A stretch of DNA of 64,000 nucleotides from Terfezia claveryi. Lineage: Eukaryota; Ascomycota; Pezizomycetes; Pezizales; Pezizaceae. The translations under genes and the position numbers were made by a program. The DNA lies in NCBI GenBank assembly GCA_015179025.1, contig WHUX01000204.1, forward strand, positions 1 to 64,000, in the 5' to 3' direction. Shown here in pieces: positions 46,190 through 56,475 of this stretch; positions within the stretch are counted from its first letter, which is position 1, and each line of letters begins with the position of its first letter. The notes beneath the pieces were generated by a model. It was not told where the DNA came from and did no database searches. It saw only the letters and a program-made list of their open reading frames with translations.

Positions 46190-46345
46190 GAACCTCAATT
46201 TTCTCATACTCGCAGGTGGCCTGGCCATTCCATATTCTCCCGCTGGGCCCGGGCCACCTAGGAGATGGGTGGTCTCACTGTGGGCCCGGGCCTCTCGCGA
46301 ATATTGAGTTCTCCGAGTGGGCGCGGAACATATATATATATCATT
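46190..46345 (+). promoter_or_regulatory. Inverted copy of the GC-rich/TATA promoter module
   Basis: GGGCCCGGGCC occurs twice, then CTCTCGCGAATATTGAGTTCTCCG and GGAACATATATATATAT, in the same order and spacing as the promoter at 42910-43040. No start codon with a good frame follows, so it is an orphan promoter or part of a larger inverted repeat. 46346-46896 has no supported gene. Confidence 0.5.
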
Positions 46346-46896
46346 TGGTTAAGATCAACGAATATTAAATTATCAGTACTTACTTAAAACAGTTAGTACT
46401 CCAGTTCAAGAGTCCATAATTGGACCGATTGGGAAGTATTGTTGAGTCCCCAATTTGGACTTTGAAAAGTGCCAAAAATGGTCTTCCCTTTTTCAATTGC
46501 CAGTTTGGGGCTGCGGAAGATGACTTTTCCCACGTGGTCACCCAACGCAGTACTAGGGTAGACGGCTTGGCGGAACATTTGATGAGCCTAGTTTTCAACA
46601 TCCTTGTTCTCGCCTTCCTGCATCACCACCCACTCATCAGCCGCCCCTTCATCAAAGCTGCTTAACTCCGGCTCCAGCACTATGGAAACCACGCTGATTT
46701 GTTGGTCCATAGGGACCCATCGACATTGACCGGAATAAAACCATCGGACACCTCAGCAATGCTATTGTGACCTCAAAGCCCAACTGCTTCAACGGCTTGG
46801 ATGCCAACCAGCTCGAGCTTTGTATTGCTAACCAAACGCCTTTTCCGAAACAAAAAGAAACAAAGAAACCGACCGTGAAATAACAAAACCCACTCC

Positions 46897-47228
46897 TCAG
46901 GCAACCTCCGTGACATCCTTCTTGACAATGCCTCCATTCTGCAATGCGACGTACAAGCAATCCACCACAACGGAATTTTCCTTCATCCATCGATCCTTCT
47001 GTTTGCCCATTGTATTAAATAAAACCGTGAACTTCTCTGTCATCTGAAACGTGTGGCCATCATATTCAATCATACGCCAATCCTCTCCCGTTGTAACAAA
47101 GCCGAATACCACACCTCCACCATACGGCCCTTCATATCTCCCATTGCGAGCAAGCACTGTTTCATCGCCTCTCCAATGGACGACCTCTTTGCTTCCACTA
47201 TGAAGACAAAGTTCCTTTCCTTGATCGT
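46897..47228 (-). pseudogene. PD-(D/E)XK-like gene, 3' third
   Basis: Directly after the LINE2 poly(A) and target duplication (47216-47228), the minus strand reads RNFVFIVEAKRSSIGEAMKQC. It has the E-x-K signature of restriction-endonuclease-like folds, in VEAK. A 1-base indel near 47120-47140 then shifts to GGGVVFGFVTTGEDWRM, YDGHTFQMTEK and a stop at 46897. With the middle part the catalytic pattern would be Asp (ILMD) ... Glu-x-Lys. The role is unknown. The fold recurs in transposon-derived and effector proteins of fungi. Confidence 0.6.
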
Positions 47229-48764
47229 TTCTTTTTTTTTTTAAAACTCATTACTCTTATGCGGTCCCGGTAAGGGGACCATGAAGAGCCACCCGGAACC
47301 CCGGGTGGATTCAGAACAGGGCAAGTTAAATTTGCCAGGTCCATCGCTAGATACATGGTAACAGGAAGGAGAATCGTAAGCGGGACCCCCATACTGTCAT
47401 TAACGGACAGTGTCCGATGAGCCCGCGGGCCCTGACTGGAGCCCCGGAGAACCAAAAACCAAAAAAGAAAAAACTCGTAGATGGAAAATAACACGTCTCC
47501 TTTCCTTCCTCTTATCACCCTGTCAGACTGCTATATAGATAATGGAAAAAGGCCTCGGTGGCCTCGTATGTCTCCTCCCCCTCCTTCCGCCAGTCGGCTT
47601 CGTCTAATTTTTCCCAGGTGTCCTTTTCTCCGAGAAGAAGGGCTCTCTCCCGCCTGAACCGTGGGCACTGGAAAATGATATGGTGACCGCCCTCTACCGG
47701 GTTGCCGCACTCGCATTCCGTGGTATCGGCTTTACCGATGTGTTTGAGCCAGCTCCTCTGGGGGCCTTGGTCGGTTCGCATCCAAGTGTACGCGGATAGA
47801 GCTTGCCTACCCCATTCCACCCTTCGTTTGCTGAATCCTGGCTCTGTCCTCGCCGACTTGCGGATAGCCTTAGACGCTGTGCGGAGGCCTCCTGAGGTGA
47901 CTGTGCGGGGTGTGCCACTTAGCTGACCATGGACCGATTCGAAGTCTGCATGTCTGTCTGCTTTCTCGTTTCCGTCAATGCCGATGTGACTTCTTACCCA
48001 GGCGATCTTAACGTCGCGCCTGTCTGTGGACTCGACCAGGCTGTTCTTGATTGCTGCCTCGATGCCTGTCCTCGGGGGGATCCCAGGCTCATGTTCAGGA
48101 TGCACTGGATAGCTGCCTGAGAATCGGAGAGGATGGCTAGCATCTCCCGGTGCTCTGTATGGAGTGTGAGATGTATGGCGTGGAGTTCTCCATCTGCGAC
48201 TGTGGCTAGGTCACCTAGATATCTGCCATAGGTTGCGGGGGATTGCCTAATCGGTCCATTGTGTGAGCTGCGCTGGCGACCCCTTCGGTCCTTCCTGTGC
48301 CATCAGTGAAGCAGGTCCACCACCCTTCGTCCAGTATACCCCCTATCGTGCCAGCCCAATATGCCCACTCCTTAGACCGCTGTGAGGTTGGGTCCATGAT
48401 GACCTCATGGTTTATCGCAAAGACTCTTGTGTCGTCCCTATTGCCGTAGGATAGCTGAGCTGGGTTATCGGCGGCGGTCAGGTAGAACGCTTCTGTGATC
48501 GGACTGTCTCTTCGTAGGTGGGGGGTGGACCCATCATGCCAGGTGTGCCATCCTGGGGCTGGCTCTGCCTCTAAGAAGTTTCTAATTTCCGTGTCCCCAG
48601 TGCGTAAGCTTCTGGCGGCCCAGGTTCTTGATATGTCATTCAGTTTGTCCTGGAGTGGTTCTACGTTGGCTATGTATCCTAGCTTCTCGTGGCTGCTGCC
48701 ATGGTACCCTCCGGTAATCTTACAGAGTGCTTTGCACTCGAGTCTCCTCATGGGATTGATTAAT
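47229..48764 (-). mobile_element. LINE2: 5'-truncated LINE inside the PD-(D/E)XK-like gene
   Basis: RNase H and CCHC coding (48215-48751, frameshift near 48150, then 47515-48105) match LINE1 closely: CFTDGTGRTEG, SDSQAAIQ (in the shifted frame), WVRSHIGIDGNEKAD and CECGNPVEGGHHIIFQC. A 3' UTR with hairpin (47294-47313) ends in A11-12 (47232-47243). A 13-bp target duplication, TTTCCTTGATCGT on the + strand, lies at 47216-47228 and 48765-48777. It inserted in sense orientation with the host gene. Confidence 0.88.
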
Positions 48765-48949
48765 TTTCCTTGATCGTGATAACGTCCATCAGAATTAGTC
48801 TGGTTGGCACAACACCCTCGTAGGTTGTTGTGCCAACCAGACTAATCAGAATAAATTCTTCACAGCCACCCGTCTCAGAGTCCATGGCAACGATCTCTTT
48901 CTCTCGTCGCAAGCGTATGTTCCGTCCTGTCTTACGTCTGAAATCGGCG
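48765..48949 (-). pseudogene. PD-(D/E)XK-like gene, middle part with foldback insertion
   Basis: After the LINE tail the minus strand resumes with CGCCGATTTCAG (48949-48938) and reads RRKTGRNIRLRREKEIVAM ... GGCEEFIL, then a 57-bp insertion, then MDVITIKE up to the LINE2 insertion. The Asp in LMD is a candidate for the first catalytic residue of the nuclease fold. The insertion is a multiple of three and keeps the frame open. Confidence 0.6.
48794..48846. repeat. Perfect 21-bp hairpin, micro foldback insertion
   Basis: Arms ATTAGTCTGGTTGGCACAACA (48794-48814) and its exact complement (48826-48846) flank an 11-base loop. The 6-bp sequence TTCTGA (minus strand) is repeated on both sides like a target duplication. 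Removing the insertion restores a continuous codon order in the host gene. Confidence 0.8.
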
Positions 48950-49065
48950 TTTTTTTAATTTTTTTTATTTTAAAATACTCAAGACTCCTATGCGGACCCT
49001 ACGTGGATCCATGAGGAGCCACCCGGAAGCCCGGGTGGATTCAGGACAAGGCAAGTTAATCTGCC
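48950..49065 (-). mobile_element. Displaced 3' tail of LINE1
   Basis: On the minus strand: GGCAGATTAACTTGCC, GATTCAGG-type complement, hairpin CCACCCGGGCTTCCGGGTGG (49018-49037), GTCCGCATAGGAGTC and an A-rich end (48950-48980). It continues exactly where LINE1 stops at 39103, using LINE2 as a template for order. It is followed by the target duplication of LINE1. Confidence 0.8.
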
Positions 49066-49072
49066 CATCATA

Positions 49073-49180
49073 AAAGGTAGTAACTACACTAGCAGGTTTA
49101 GTGCCAATTAAATATAGTACAAGATCATCTGGTCAGCACTAGATCATATGAGGTAGTGACTACGCTAGCAGGTTTAGTGC
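49073..49180. repeat. Direct repeat of about 29 bp, two copies 78 bp apart
   Basis: GGTAGTAACTACACTAGCAGGTTTAGTGC at 49073 and GGTAGTGACTACGCTAGCAGGTTTAGTGC at 49151. The second runs directly into the palindromic end of copy B. This DNA would have been upstream of the deaminase gene before the proposed inversion. Confidence 0.65.
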
Positions 49181-49184
49181 TAAA

Positions 49185-50098
49185 TTGCTGCGGTGGGAGA
49201 CCCCGCGATAAAGTCTCCCATCGCAGCACTAAACAGGCAATCTGCAATTATTTTCCCTGGCATTGTTTGATTACCTTTTTGGGAAGTCACCCTAGTAAGT
49301 CCCGATTTGGCCCCTACCATTTCTGGTCTCGCAGACTACCATTTTAGGAATCGTGCTACTCCTCTTTTGGCACACCACGCTAGTATTCTGCAACACCACA
49401 CCAGTACCCTCTAACACCACACCAGTACTCTACTGTCTTTTGTTTTTTTATATACTCAGTATGCGGTCCCGACGTAGTGCTCTGCAGCTGCCATATTCTC
49501 GGCCCCTATACCAACTTTGAACAGCTTGGTTTATCTCGACATGTCCCAGAATACGACAGATCATTTGTTTTTCAGCCAGGACCTCAGATCAAAAACTATA
49601 TATTGTACGGTCATTCCCTCCTCCTTGAACCACCAGTCTCTACAGCCCCTCCAGTCATCACTGATAGGCCTCAGGAAATTCAAATTGCAGTCACACTGTC
49701 ATTTGCCTCGTATCCTCTGCACTTCCTCTGCATCACGCAAATATATTGCAGTTGCACCGTCATTTGCCTCCTCCTATGGTCTGCCACTCTTTTTCCGGCA
49801 TCCCCAATAGACCTCCAAAGTATTGTCTACACTTCTAACATTAATCTTTCAACATTAATTGTTCAACATCAATCCGAAACACAATCCTTAAGCATCATGG
49901 CCATGGATAACTCCAACTCCTTCAATACCCTCACTCAAGCTCACCCTGGCAGGAGTGTAGCTGATTACCGGACGCTACAGACCCTCTTAACAACAGCAGT
50001 TACTTCCATCCCGAAGAAGCCTTATCTAAAAGCCACATCGCGTAAGCTGGACCAAACTGAACGAAAGTTCAGAGACTTCTGCATAAATACCTTGGGCA
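49185..50098 (+). mobile_element. Palindromic-end repeat with recombinase-like gene, copy B
   Basis: It begins with CTGCGGTGGGAGACC ... GTCTCCCATCGCAGCAC, a 17-bp imperfect palindrome. Promoter-like sequence (TTTTTTATATACTC near 49445) and a gene start at 49897 (MAMDNSNSFNTL) follow. The N-terminal frame is intact through RKLDQTERKFRDFC to 50097, where it joins LINE ORF1 sequence in reverse orientation. It is better preserved than copy A. The function is tentative (tyrosine-recombinase-like N-terminus). Confidence 0.5.
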
Positions 50099-50400
50099 CT
50101 GCTCTCCACCCCTCAAGCCCTCTCCACCCCTTCATCTTCCTTTCCATCTTCCCCTCCATCCCCTAAACTCTCCGCTATCCCTTCTAATTCTCTTCTCATG
50201 CCGCTGAAGGAGCGCACTCCTTTAAAAAACGTTGGAGTCATTCTTACTTTTGACACTGCCGGCGTGCTGGCTAGTGTCGGTAATTGTATTGGCTCCAGTG
50301 GCTTATGTGTTAGTGGAGCATTTTGTAGGCTCGGTATTTGCATCTGGCGACTGCCTTTTCCTCTGCCTTTGCTCTTTCCCGACCATGGTATTATAGCAAC
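50099..50400 (-). pseudogene. LINE ORF1 5' fragment (second copy)
   Basis: On the minus strand from about 50390: SGKSKGRGKG, MQIPSLQNAP, TPAVSKVRMTPTFF and SFSGMRRELE match the start of the ORF1 at 45404. The initiating ATG is changed to ATA. The fragment ends abruptly at the junction with copy B. Confidence 0.7.
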
Positions 50401-50535
50401 CTGTTATGTGATTTGAATAGGGGTAGTCGAATCCCAACCTGGTTCATGCACGAGCTTTGAAACACCTTGGCACTTGGCAGAGTCTCTCATTGGCCAAATC
50501 CATAGTGGTGTAAAACTGACACAAACACCCACAAC

Positions 50536-51290
50536 ATGGCAAATACAGCTCCTACCAACTTGAACACCCCTGACCATGGAAGAGAGAGGAGCTTGAGTGC
50601 CTTATTGGCTGGATGGAGGAAAATGAGAAGCTGTTGCGTGGTAAGCAGATCGTATGGCACAAGGAGATAAAAGAGCAGGTATTTGTTGATGACGAGTACA
50701 TTACAGTAAAGAGGATCTCAGAAAAAATAAGCAATATGAAGAAAGCTTGGAAGGAAGCGAAAGCCATGCAAACCCATTCAGGTGCGGAATCAAGTTAGAG
50801 GATTACGAGGAGTCTATTAATAAGATATTGGAGCGGAGATGCCTTTTCTTCTGGCGGTTGGAGGAGATATGCCTCCGAGTCTGCAGGCAGCACCTCCGAT
50901 AGCCATTGACCTAGCAATACAAATACACTCTGAGGACTCAGAAGTATCACCAATAGCTATCGAGTCCATAATGTAAATACATTCCGAGGAAGCCTCACGG
51001 GAAGTATCAGAAATACCATCCGAGACAACCGAGTCAAAACGCACACCTAGGCCAGCATCATAAATACCCACAAGACCTCCTTCACAAAAGCCCTCAAAAA
51101 TAAGATCACAAATAAGCACACCTGCACGAATTCCAACTCCGGGTTCCTCGTCCCTGCCAAAGCGTGAAGAGAAACGTGATCTCGGTACTGTCATAAAGAG
51201 AGCCTTTGAAGATAAACAAGCGGCCCAACAAGAGCTTGCATTGAAGAGAATCAAAGCTGATAAAGAGGTAAAATTGGAGATTGCGCAGGG
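50536..51290 (+). pseudogene. Myb/SANT-like DNA-binding relic
   Basis: ATG 50536 (MANTAPTNL) leads by a frame change near 50590 into a trihelix-like block: LECLIGWMEENEKLLRGKQ, VWHKEIKEQVF, ITVKRISEKISNMKKAWKEAK. This resembles Myb/SANT-type domains often linked to transposases. Later frames contain an acidic Ser/Glu region and a C-terminal basic helix (KRAFEDKQAAQQELALKRIK, about 51200-51280). Several stops make it non-coding now. Confidence 0.5.
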
Positions 51291-51370
51291 TGGGAGTTGA
51301 ATTCCCTCATATCATGACTCCCCAGTACTGTAAACGCCCGATGAAAAACAACAGCACAAAAACGATTTGT

Positions 51371-53400
51371 TTACCCCCTGTCGGCTCTATCGACCCGCGC
51401 ACGCTTCACGCGGAGTATCATCATCACCTCTTCATGGAAGGTGGCCTGATACTTGGGAATGGCATCATCCAGGTTAATTCCTATCACCTTCTGCTTAATT
51501 CGTGCATCCCATTCATTCCCCAGTTTTGCCTTTTTGAAACTTTCACACCCCTCAATCAAAGTGACGAAATAGAAATTGATAGGGTAGGTGCCGGTGAAAT
51601 TCAGGGTATCTAACCCTCGTTCCTTGTCTAGAGTCAAACTAGGAATTCATAAGGAAAGGCAAATTCTTACCTTAATTCCATGGCTTGGGGACACTGTCAT
51701 TTGGTACAGAATGTCTGGTGGGACTAATGCATCTACCGATTGGAAGGTTTGGCTTAGAGGAACATTGTGATGACCGGGCTTGGCTTCGTTCACCTGCTTG
51801 AACTGCTTGACCTTGCGCCCTGGGAATTCTTCTTCCTTCCAAATCCTGGTGTTGAGATCGAACACCTATAATTCGTTAGTATTGTACTCTATTATCATTA
51901 CGATAGTGTTACCTGAAACCGCCCCCCCTCAGCAATGACCTTGTGTGCTAAATTCTCAAATAGATACCTCCGCAAGGAGCCATAGGCACCAATCCCTCGA
52001 GTCGACAAAATTATTTCCTTAGCTTTCCTCTTGCCTTGCTCAATGAGCACCTCAAGCACGATAGCGCAGAGCTTTCTAGATGCCCAGCGAACCTCTGTGA
52101 AGATGTATTGGTCATCAATAGGGACAAGGTGCACCAGCATTCCAGATACGTCATCCACAGATGAATACGACAGCTCCCCATCAAGCTTCATGCATTCCTT
52201 CATCCTATTCGCAGTGAATGCTGTACGTAGGGTCCTCTCCCATACGTCATCATTAATGAATCGCAGGGTCGTTCGAGGTATCCCTCCCCACAATTCAAAG
52301 CTACTTTCGACATCCTCCCACGCGAGACCAGAAACCTTATAAACCTGAGTATATACTTTTCCCAGCTCCTCAAGATCCCAAACAGGCATGCATCGTTCTT
52401 GAAACCCTTTCTTTCTGTGTCTGCCATACCCGGCCATCTTCGGAGAGGTAACCAAGACCGTTCGACAGTACATGCCTTCATCCTCTGGCAAGACTGCATC
52501 TGCAATGACCCAATTTTCCGCATTTTCAGACACTTTGGGGGGAACCTCTCCGCTTGAACGATACACAGTCCCATCAGGATAAAAGATGAGTGTCTTGCCT
52601 CTATACATCCGTGCAATGATCGCATTAGGCTGCGTCATGCGTATCTTGACAAACATGAAGAACGTGAAAAAAGTCTTACCAATGCCTAAAAAAATATTAG
52701 CCATCATGTAGAGGTTCTCGGTGGTACTCATCAAGGCCTACCAGGAGTGCCAGTAAGAATCCACAGCCTACTACTGCCATTGATCATTTCCCAGAACTTG
52801 TTGTAAATTGGTCGAATGAAGACCGATTGCTCATACGTATCGGAACCCATCCAGTTGACCTTAGGATTGAGGTGAATCCATTCTGAATTGATGACTGGAT
52901 AATTTGGATGCTTAAGAAAGAGTGAGCGCCAAAATAAAACAACAGCGTGGTCAGACAGCACTGTCCCAAACCAAGATCAGCAGGTTACCCAAACAAAGGG
53001 AAGAAAATGTACATTGTGTATTTTTCTCCGTGACGAGTGTATCAACTCCTGCCAGTTATCAGCATGAGGCATTGACGAGAAGTGTAGAAAGAGGGAACCT
53101 ACGTTGTAGTGGCTTGGTCAGTGTAGTGATGAGCTCATAGATCCTGCTTGCTACACCGAAAGGTAACTTATAGAATGCCACCAATTTCTCCTCAGTAAGC
53201 TTCGCAAAATCGCGTCCCATAATTTTATTCCCATAAATATAGTCAATATCCTCTTCATCGAGACCGTAATCCTCTTGGTTTGCTTGAAGAAAAACTCGCA
53301 CATGCTCCCGGTTCCACTTGCTGAAATTCGGCGGAAGATCCGGAGGGATGCAGGGATCGCCTGAGGTGTCCGTGGGGGTGCATGGAGTGGAGTCAGGCAT
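51371..53400 (-). CDS. Crinkler/RHS-type (CR) P-loop NTPase with SAM-like N-terminus
   Basis: Five exons (53400-53103, 52960-52742, 52685-51913, 51865-51671, 51622-51371) join to 1737 nt, exactly 578 codons plus TAA. All introns (142, 56, 47 and 48 bp) are GT-AG. Residues 25-95 look like a SAM-type helical domain (WNREHVRVFL, LTEEKLVAFYKLPFGVASRI). A P-loop domain follows with Walker A GTPGIGKT, created by splicing across intron 2. The remaining about 400 residues have the WDLEELGKVY, FELWGGIPRTTLRF pattern of CR-type NTPases, which in fungi and oomycetes are linked to effectors, transposons and inter-strain conflict. No C-terminal toxin domain is recognised. It is one of the few intact genes in the repeat-rich part. 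Confidence 0.72.
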
Positions 53401-54085
53401 GCTGCATGGTCAGTTTATAATCGGTTGAACTTGGAGTGACCTTCGGAAAAGGGAGGCCTACATGGTGTACTTCTATATGGTATCCAGTAGCTAGTTGTCT
53501 TCCTGTCACTCTTGGAAAGTAGTTAGTCGAGTTTATCTTACTCTCCTGTCTGCTGGGCCGTCGTACAAGAGCACTCTGTATATGTGTAGCCGTAGGTAGA
53601 GCCAGGACACTTGAAGCTGTATGAGATGAAGTTCAGGGGACGGTGTGGTTGTGTAATGTATCCCTCCTAGCGTGGCTTGGTAGAACAACTATCCACTATT
53701 GGATACATACTGTACTTACGTCATCATCGTAGACAAAAGTCAGAGGAGTAGACTGTTATTGAAAAAAAAAAATACATATATATACCTATCATATGCATCT
53801 CAAGTGTAGCATTATCCCTTAAGTGTATATAGAGCTGGCCTGACTGCCTCTTCTTTGAAGGTAGTGGTTAGGTGATATACAACTCATATGTTCTCATACT
53901 AGTAAAGTGACTTTTTATTGATCATTAGCTATCTTATCTGCTTGCTAGTATTGCTACCTCATTCCAACAGTGCTAGACTATTCCTGTCAGGCTTGGCATA
54001 ATGCTTGGCAGCCGACGAAAACGCTATATAAATCCCTCTCCCCCCCACTTTTTTTTCTTTTCTCCTCCATCCCATCCAGCGTCTC
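53401..54085. other. Spacer without genes
   Basis: The upstream flank of the P-loop NTPase gene. An A-run (53761-53770), TATATATA and AT-rich sequence near 53770-53790 are visible. No coding region is supported. Confidence 0.5.
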
Positions 54086-55946
54086 TACCATTCGCAACCT
54101 AGTAGTGATCAGCCACTGTCTTATGACCATCCCTGCAACCCCCCGGCAGCAACACCCCCAGCCACATCTCGTAATATATTATGACTCTGCTGATTCCGGC
54201 TATATTCACAACTATGGAAGCAAATACGCTCTACAACATGGTTACCCTCACATCCCGCCATATTCAACTCAATACCCCCATACCACCTCCCCCAGCATGA
54301 CCCTTGTCATACCCGACCCCCCCCCCCAAACCCCCCCCAATAGGGCGAGTATCATGCAGGTGAACTCATCACCACGAGAAGGCCCTTTACCTAACATCTA
54401 TATTCATGATTAAACAGCTTCTAGGGCAGCAAGCAACAATATATGCAAACAGTTAGCTATCATTACAAGCCGCTCACTGCTCCAAAAATGAGCTATTTTC
54501 AGAATTAGGTATATTTCCATGATTTATGCTATTATAACCCCCATATACCTCAATCCGCTGCAATACTCTCTTCCCAGGCATTCTCAGCCACCGCCGAAAG
54601 GTCTCCAATAGCTCTGAGAGTTCTAATACCTTCCCTTTGGGCTTCATGGGTTGCTTCCATCTAGGAGGTTTTGTCACCCTCCCCTGGGGCCATTTCAACC
54701 CCCTCACAGCAACCAACAGCAACCCCACACTCACGAGTCCAACTCAGCGTCGACTTAGCTGCTCTAAATTCCTCAACACCTAACCTAGCGCTTTGTCTAG
54801 TCTCGTGCCGTTCTAGTGCTATACTTAGCGTCCAACCTAGCGTCTACCAATGTAGTAACCAGACTTAGCGTCCAACCTAGTGCCCAACCTAGCGTGCTCT
54901 CAACACCTGCTCTGGTACATATCGGTAATGCTTGGGCTGATCTGGTAGCTATAAAGGGTGTAAAGGGTTTAAAATGCCTCGAGAAAGGCCAGCATACCGC
55001 CATGGCTAATGCGACTACCTGGAGCCCAAAATGGGGGGTATTGTAGCTCCAGAGCGATTAGCAACCTCTCCGGGGCGGCTGAGGATGCTCTAGAGGAGTG
55101 GGGCGGCTGAGGATGCTCTAGAGGAGTGTTGAACTCGGGGGATTGAGGAGGGCATAGATGGGGTGGATTTGGCTGATTGAATAAGAGCTCTCGGAACTTA
55201 CTCAGTGTGCTGAGTTGAGATCCTGCAATTTGTAATTTTGCACGCTCCGTGCCAACCAAACTAGCACGCTCCACCTTCAGCACTAATTTACCATGGATAT
55301 AGGTAAAGGTCTCCTCGCGGTTTTGGGCCTATTCGTACAATATAAGGCCAACAGAGGGAGTAGAGGCAGGGGTATTAATGGAGGGTGAAGATTCTTGAAG
55401 GGGGGTATTAGAGCTCCCAGAGCTATTGGAGACCTTTCGGCGGGGGCTGAGAATGCTTGGGAAGAGAGTATTGCAGCGGATTGAGGTATATGGGGGTTAT
55501 AATAGCATAAATCATGGAAATATACCTAATTCTGAAAATAGCTCATTTTTGGAGCGGTGAGCGGCTTGTAATGATAGCTGACTGTTTGCATATATTGTTG
55601 CTTGCTGCCCTAGAAGCTGTTTAATCATGAATATAGATGTTAGGTAAAGGGCCCTCTCGTGGTCATGAGTTCACCCGCATGATACTGGCCCTATTGGGGG
55701 GGTTCGGGGGGAGGGGTCGGGTATGACAACGGTCATGCTGGGGGAGGTGGTATGGGGGTATTGAGTTGAATATGGCGGGATGTGAGGGTAACCATGTTGT
55801 AGAGCGTATTTGCTTCCATAGTTGTGAATATAGCCGGAATCAGCAGAGTCATAATATATTACGAGATGTGGCTGGGGTGTTGCTGCTGGGGGGTTGCAGG
55901 GATGGTCATAAGACAGTGGCTGATCACTACTAGGTTGCGAATGGTA
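54086..55946. mobile_element. Element with 545-bp terminal inverted repeats
   Basis: Arms 54086-54630 and 55404-55946 are inverted copies, about 96 percent alike by eye, starting TACCATTCGCAACC. The 773-bp centre includes repeated (C)AACCTAGCG and CTTAGCGTC motifs (54780-54900) and a duplicated GGGGCGGCTGAGGATGCTCTAGAGGAGTG. The apparent proteins in the two arms (HLVIYYDSADSGY) mirror each other because the arms do, and are not called as genes. No transposase lies inside, so the element is non-autonomous. Single diverged arms occur at 23870-24270 and 32764-33060. Confidence 0.78.
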
Positions 55947-55959
55947 TCGATCAAGCACC

Positions 55960-56475
55960 GATCCAGCCGCTCCGCTCTCATCACTCTCCGCTCTCAATGC
56001 TGCTCAACCGTCTATTTCTACGTGCTGGACTCCGCTCATCACAAAGACGAGTGAATACTTCCTCAGCAAGCCAGACTACCTCCTCGGTAAGTGCAATACC
56101 AGGACGAGATGACTTATAGGTGACTTTTTAACATATATGTAGGTGTAGAACGCCCAGGCCTATGATCACTGGCTGTCTGATAAAGCGGAAATCCACTCGA
56201 ACATTCGGATGATCAAGGATTTATGACAGCATATGGTTTTGGTGGTGTACGTAATGCCTCAGGTTTGTATATACACTCTACAATCTAATTGATACTTTAT
56301 ATAGTTGGTGTCCTTGTGGTATATCAATCAGAACCTAAGCAACAAAATAGAGGCCAGTATGGCGTCAATGGAAACGAAACTCAACAATGGGTTGGAAACG
56401 AGGCTCAATGGGATCGAGACTAGGCTCAATGGACAATTGGTCACCATTAAAGCAATGTTGCCAAAATCAGATTGA
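55960..56475 (+). pseudogene. Small coiled-coil gene remnant
   Basis: Short open pieces are separated by intron-like gaps (GTAAGT near 56091, TATATAG near 56305). The last piece (56306-56475) reads LWYINQNLSNKIEASM and repeated ETRLNGIETRLNG, a short coiled coil, and ends PKSD-stop. No family is recognised and the upstream frame contains stops. 56476-56949 has no gene. Confidence 0.3.

Noticed and set aside
53970..54413. 147-codon frame and its mirror at 55671-55997
   Set aside because: Both lie in inverted repeat arms and mirror each other. The shared part may be conserved only because the arms are. I could not show coding constraint.
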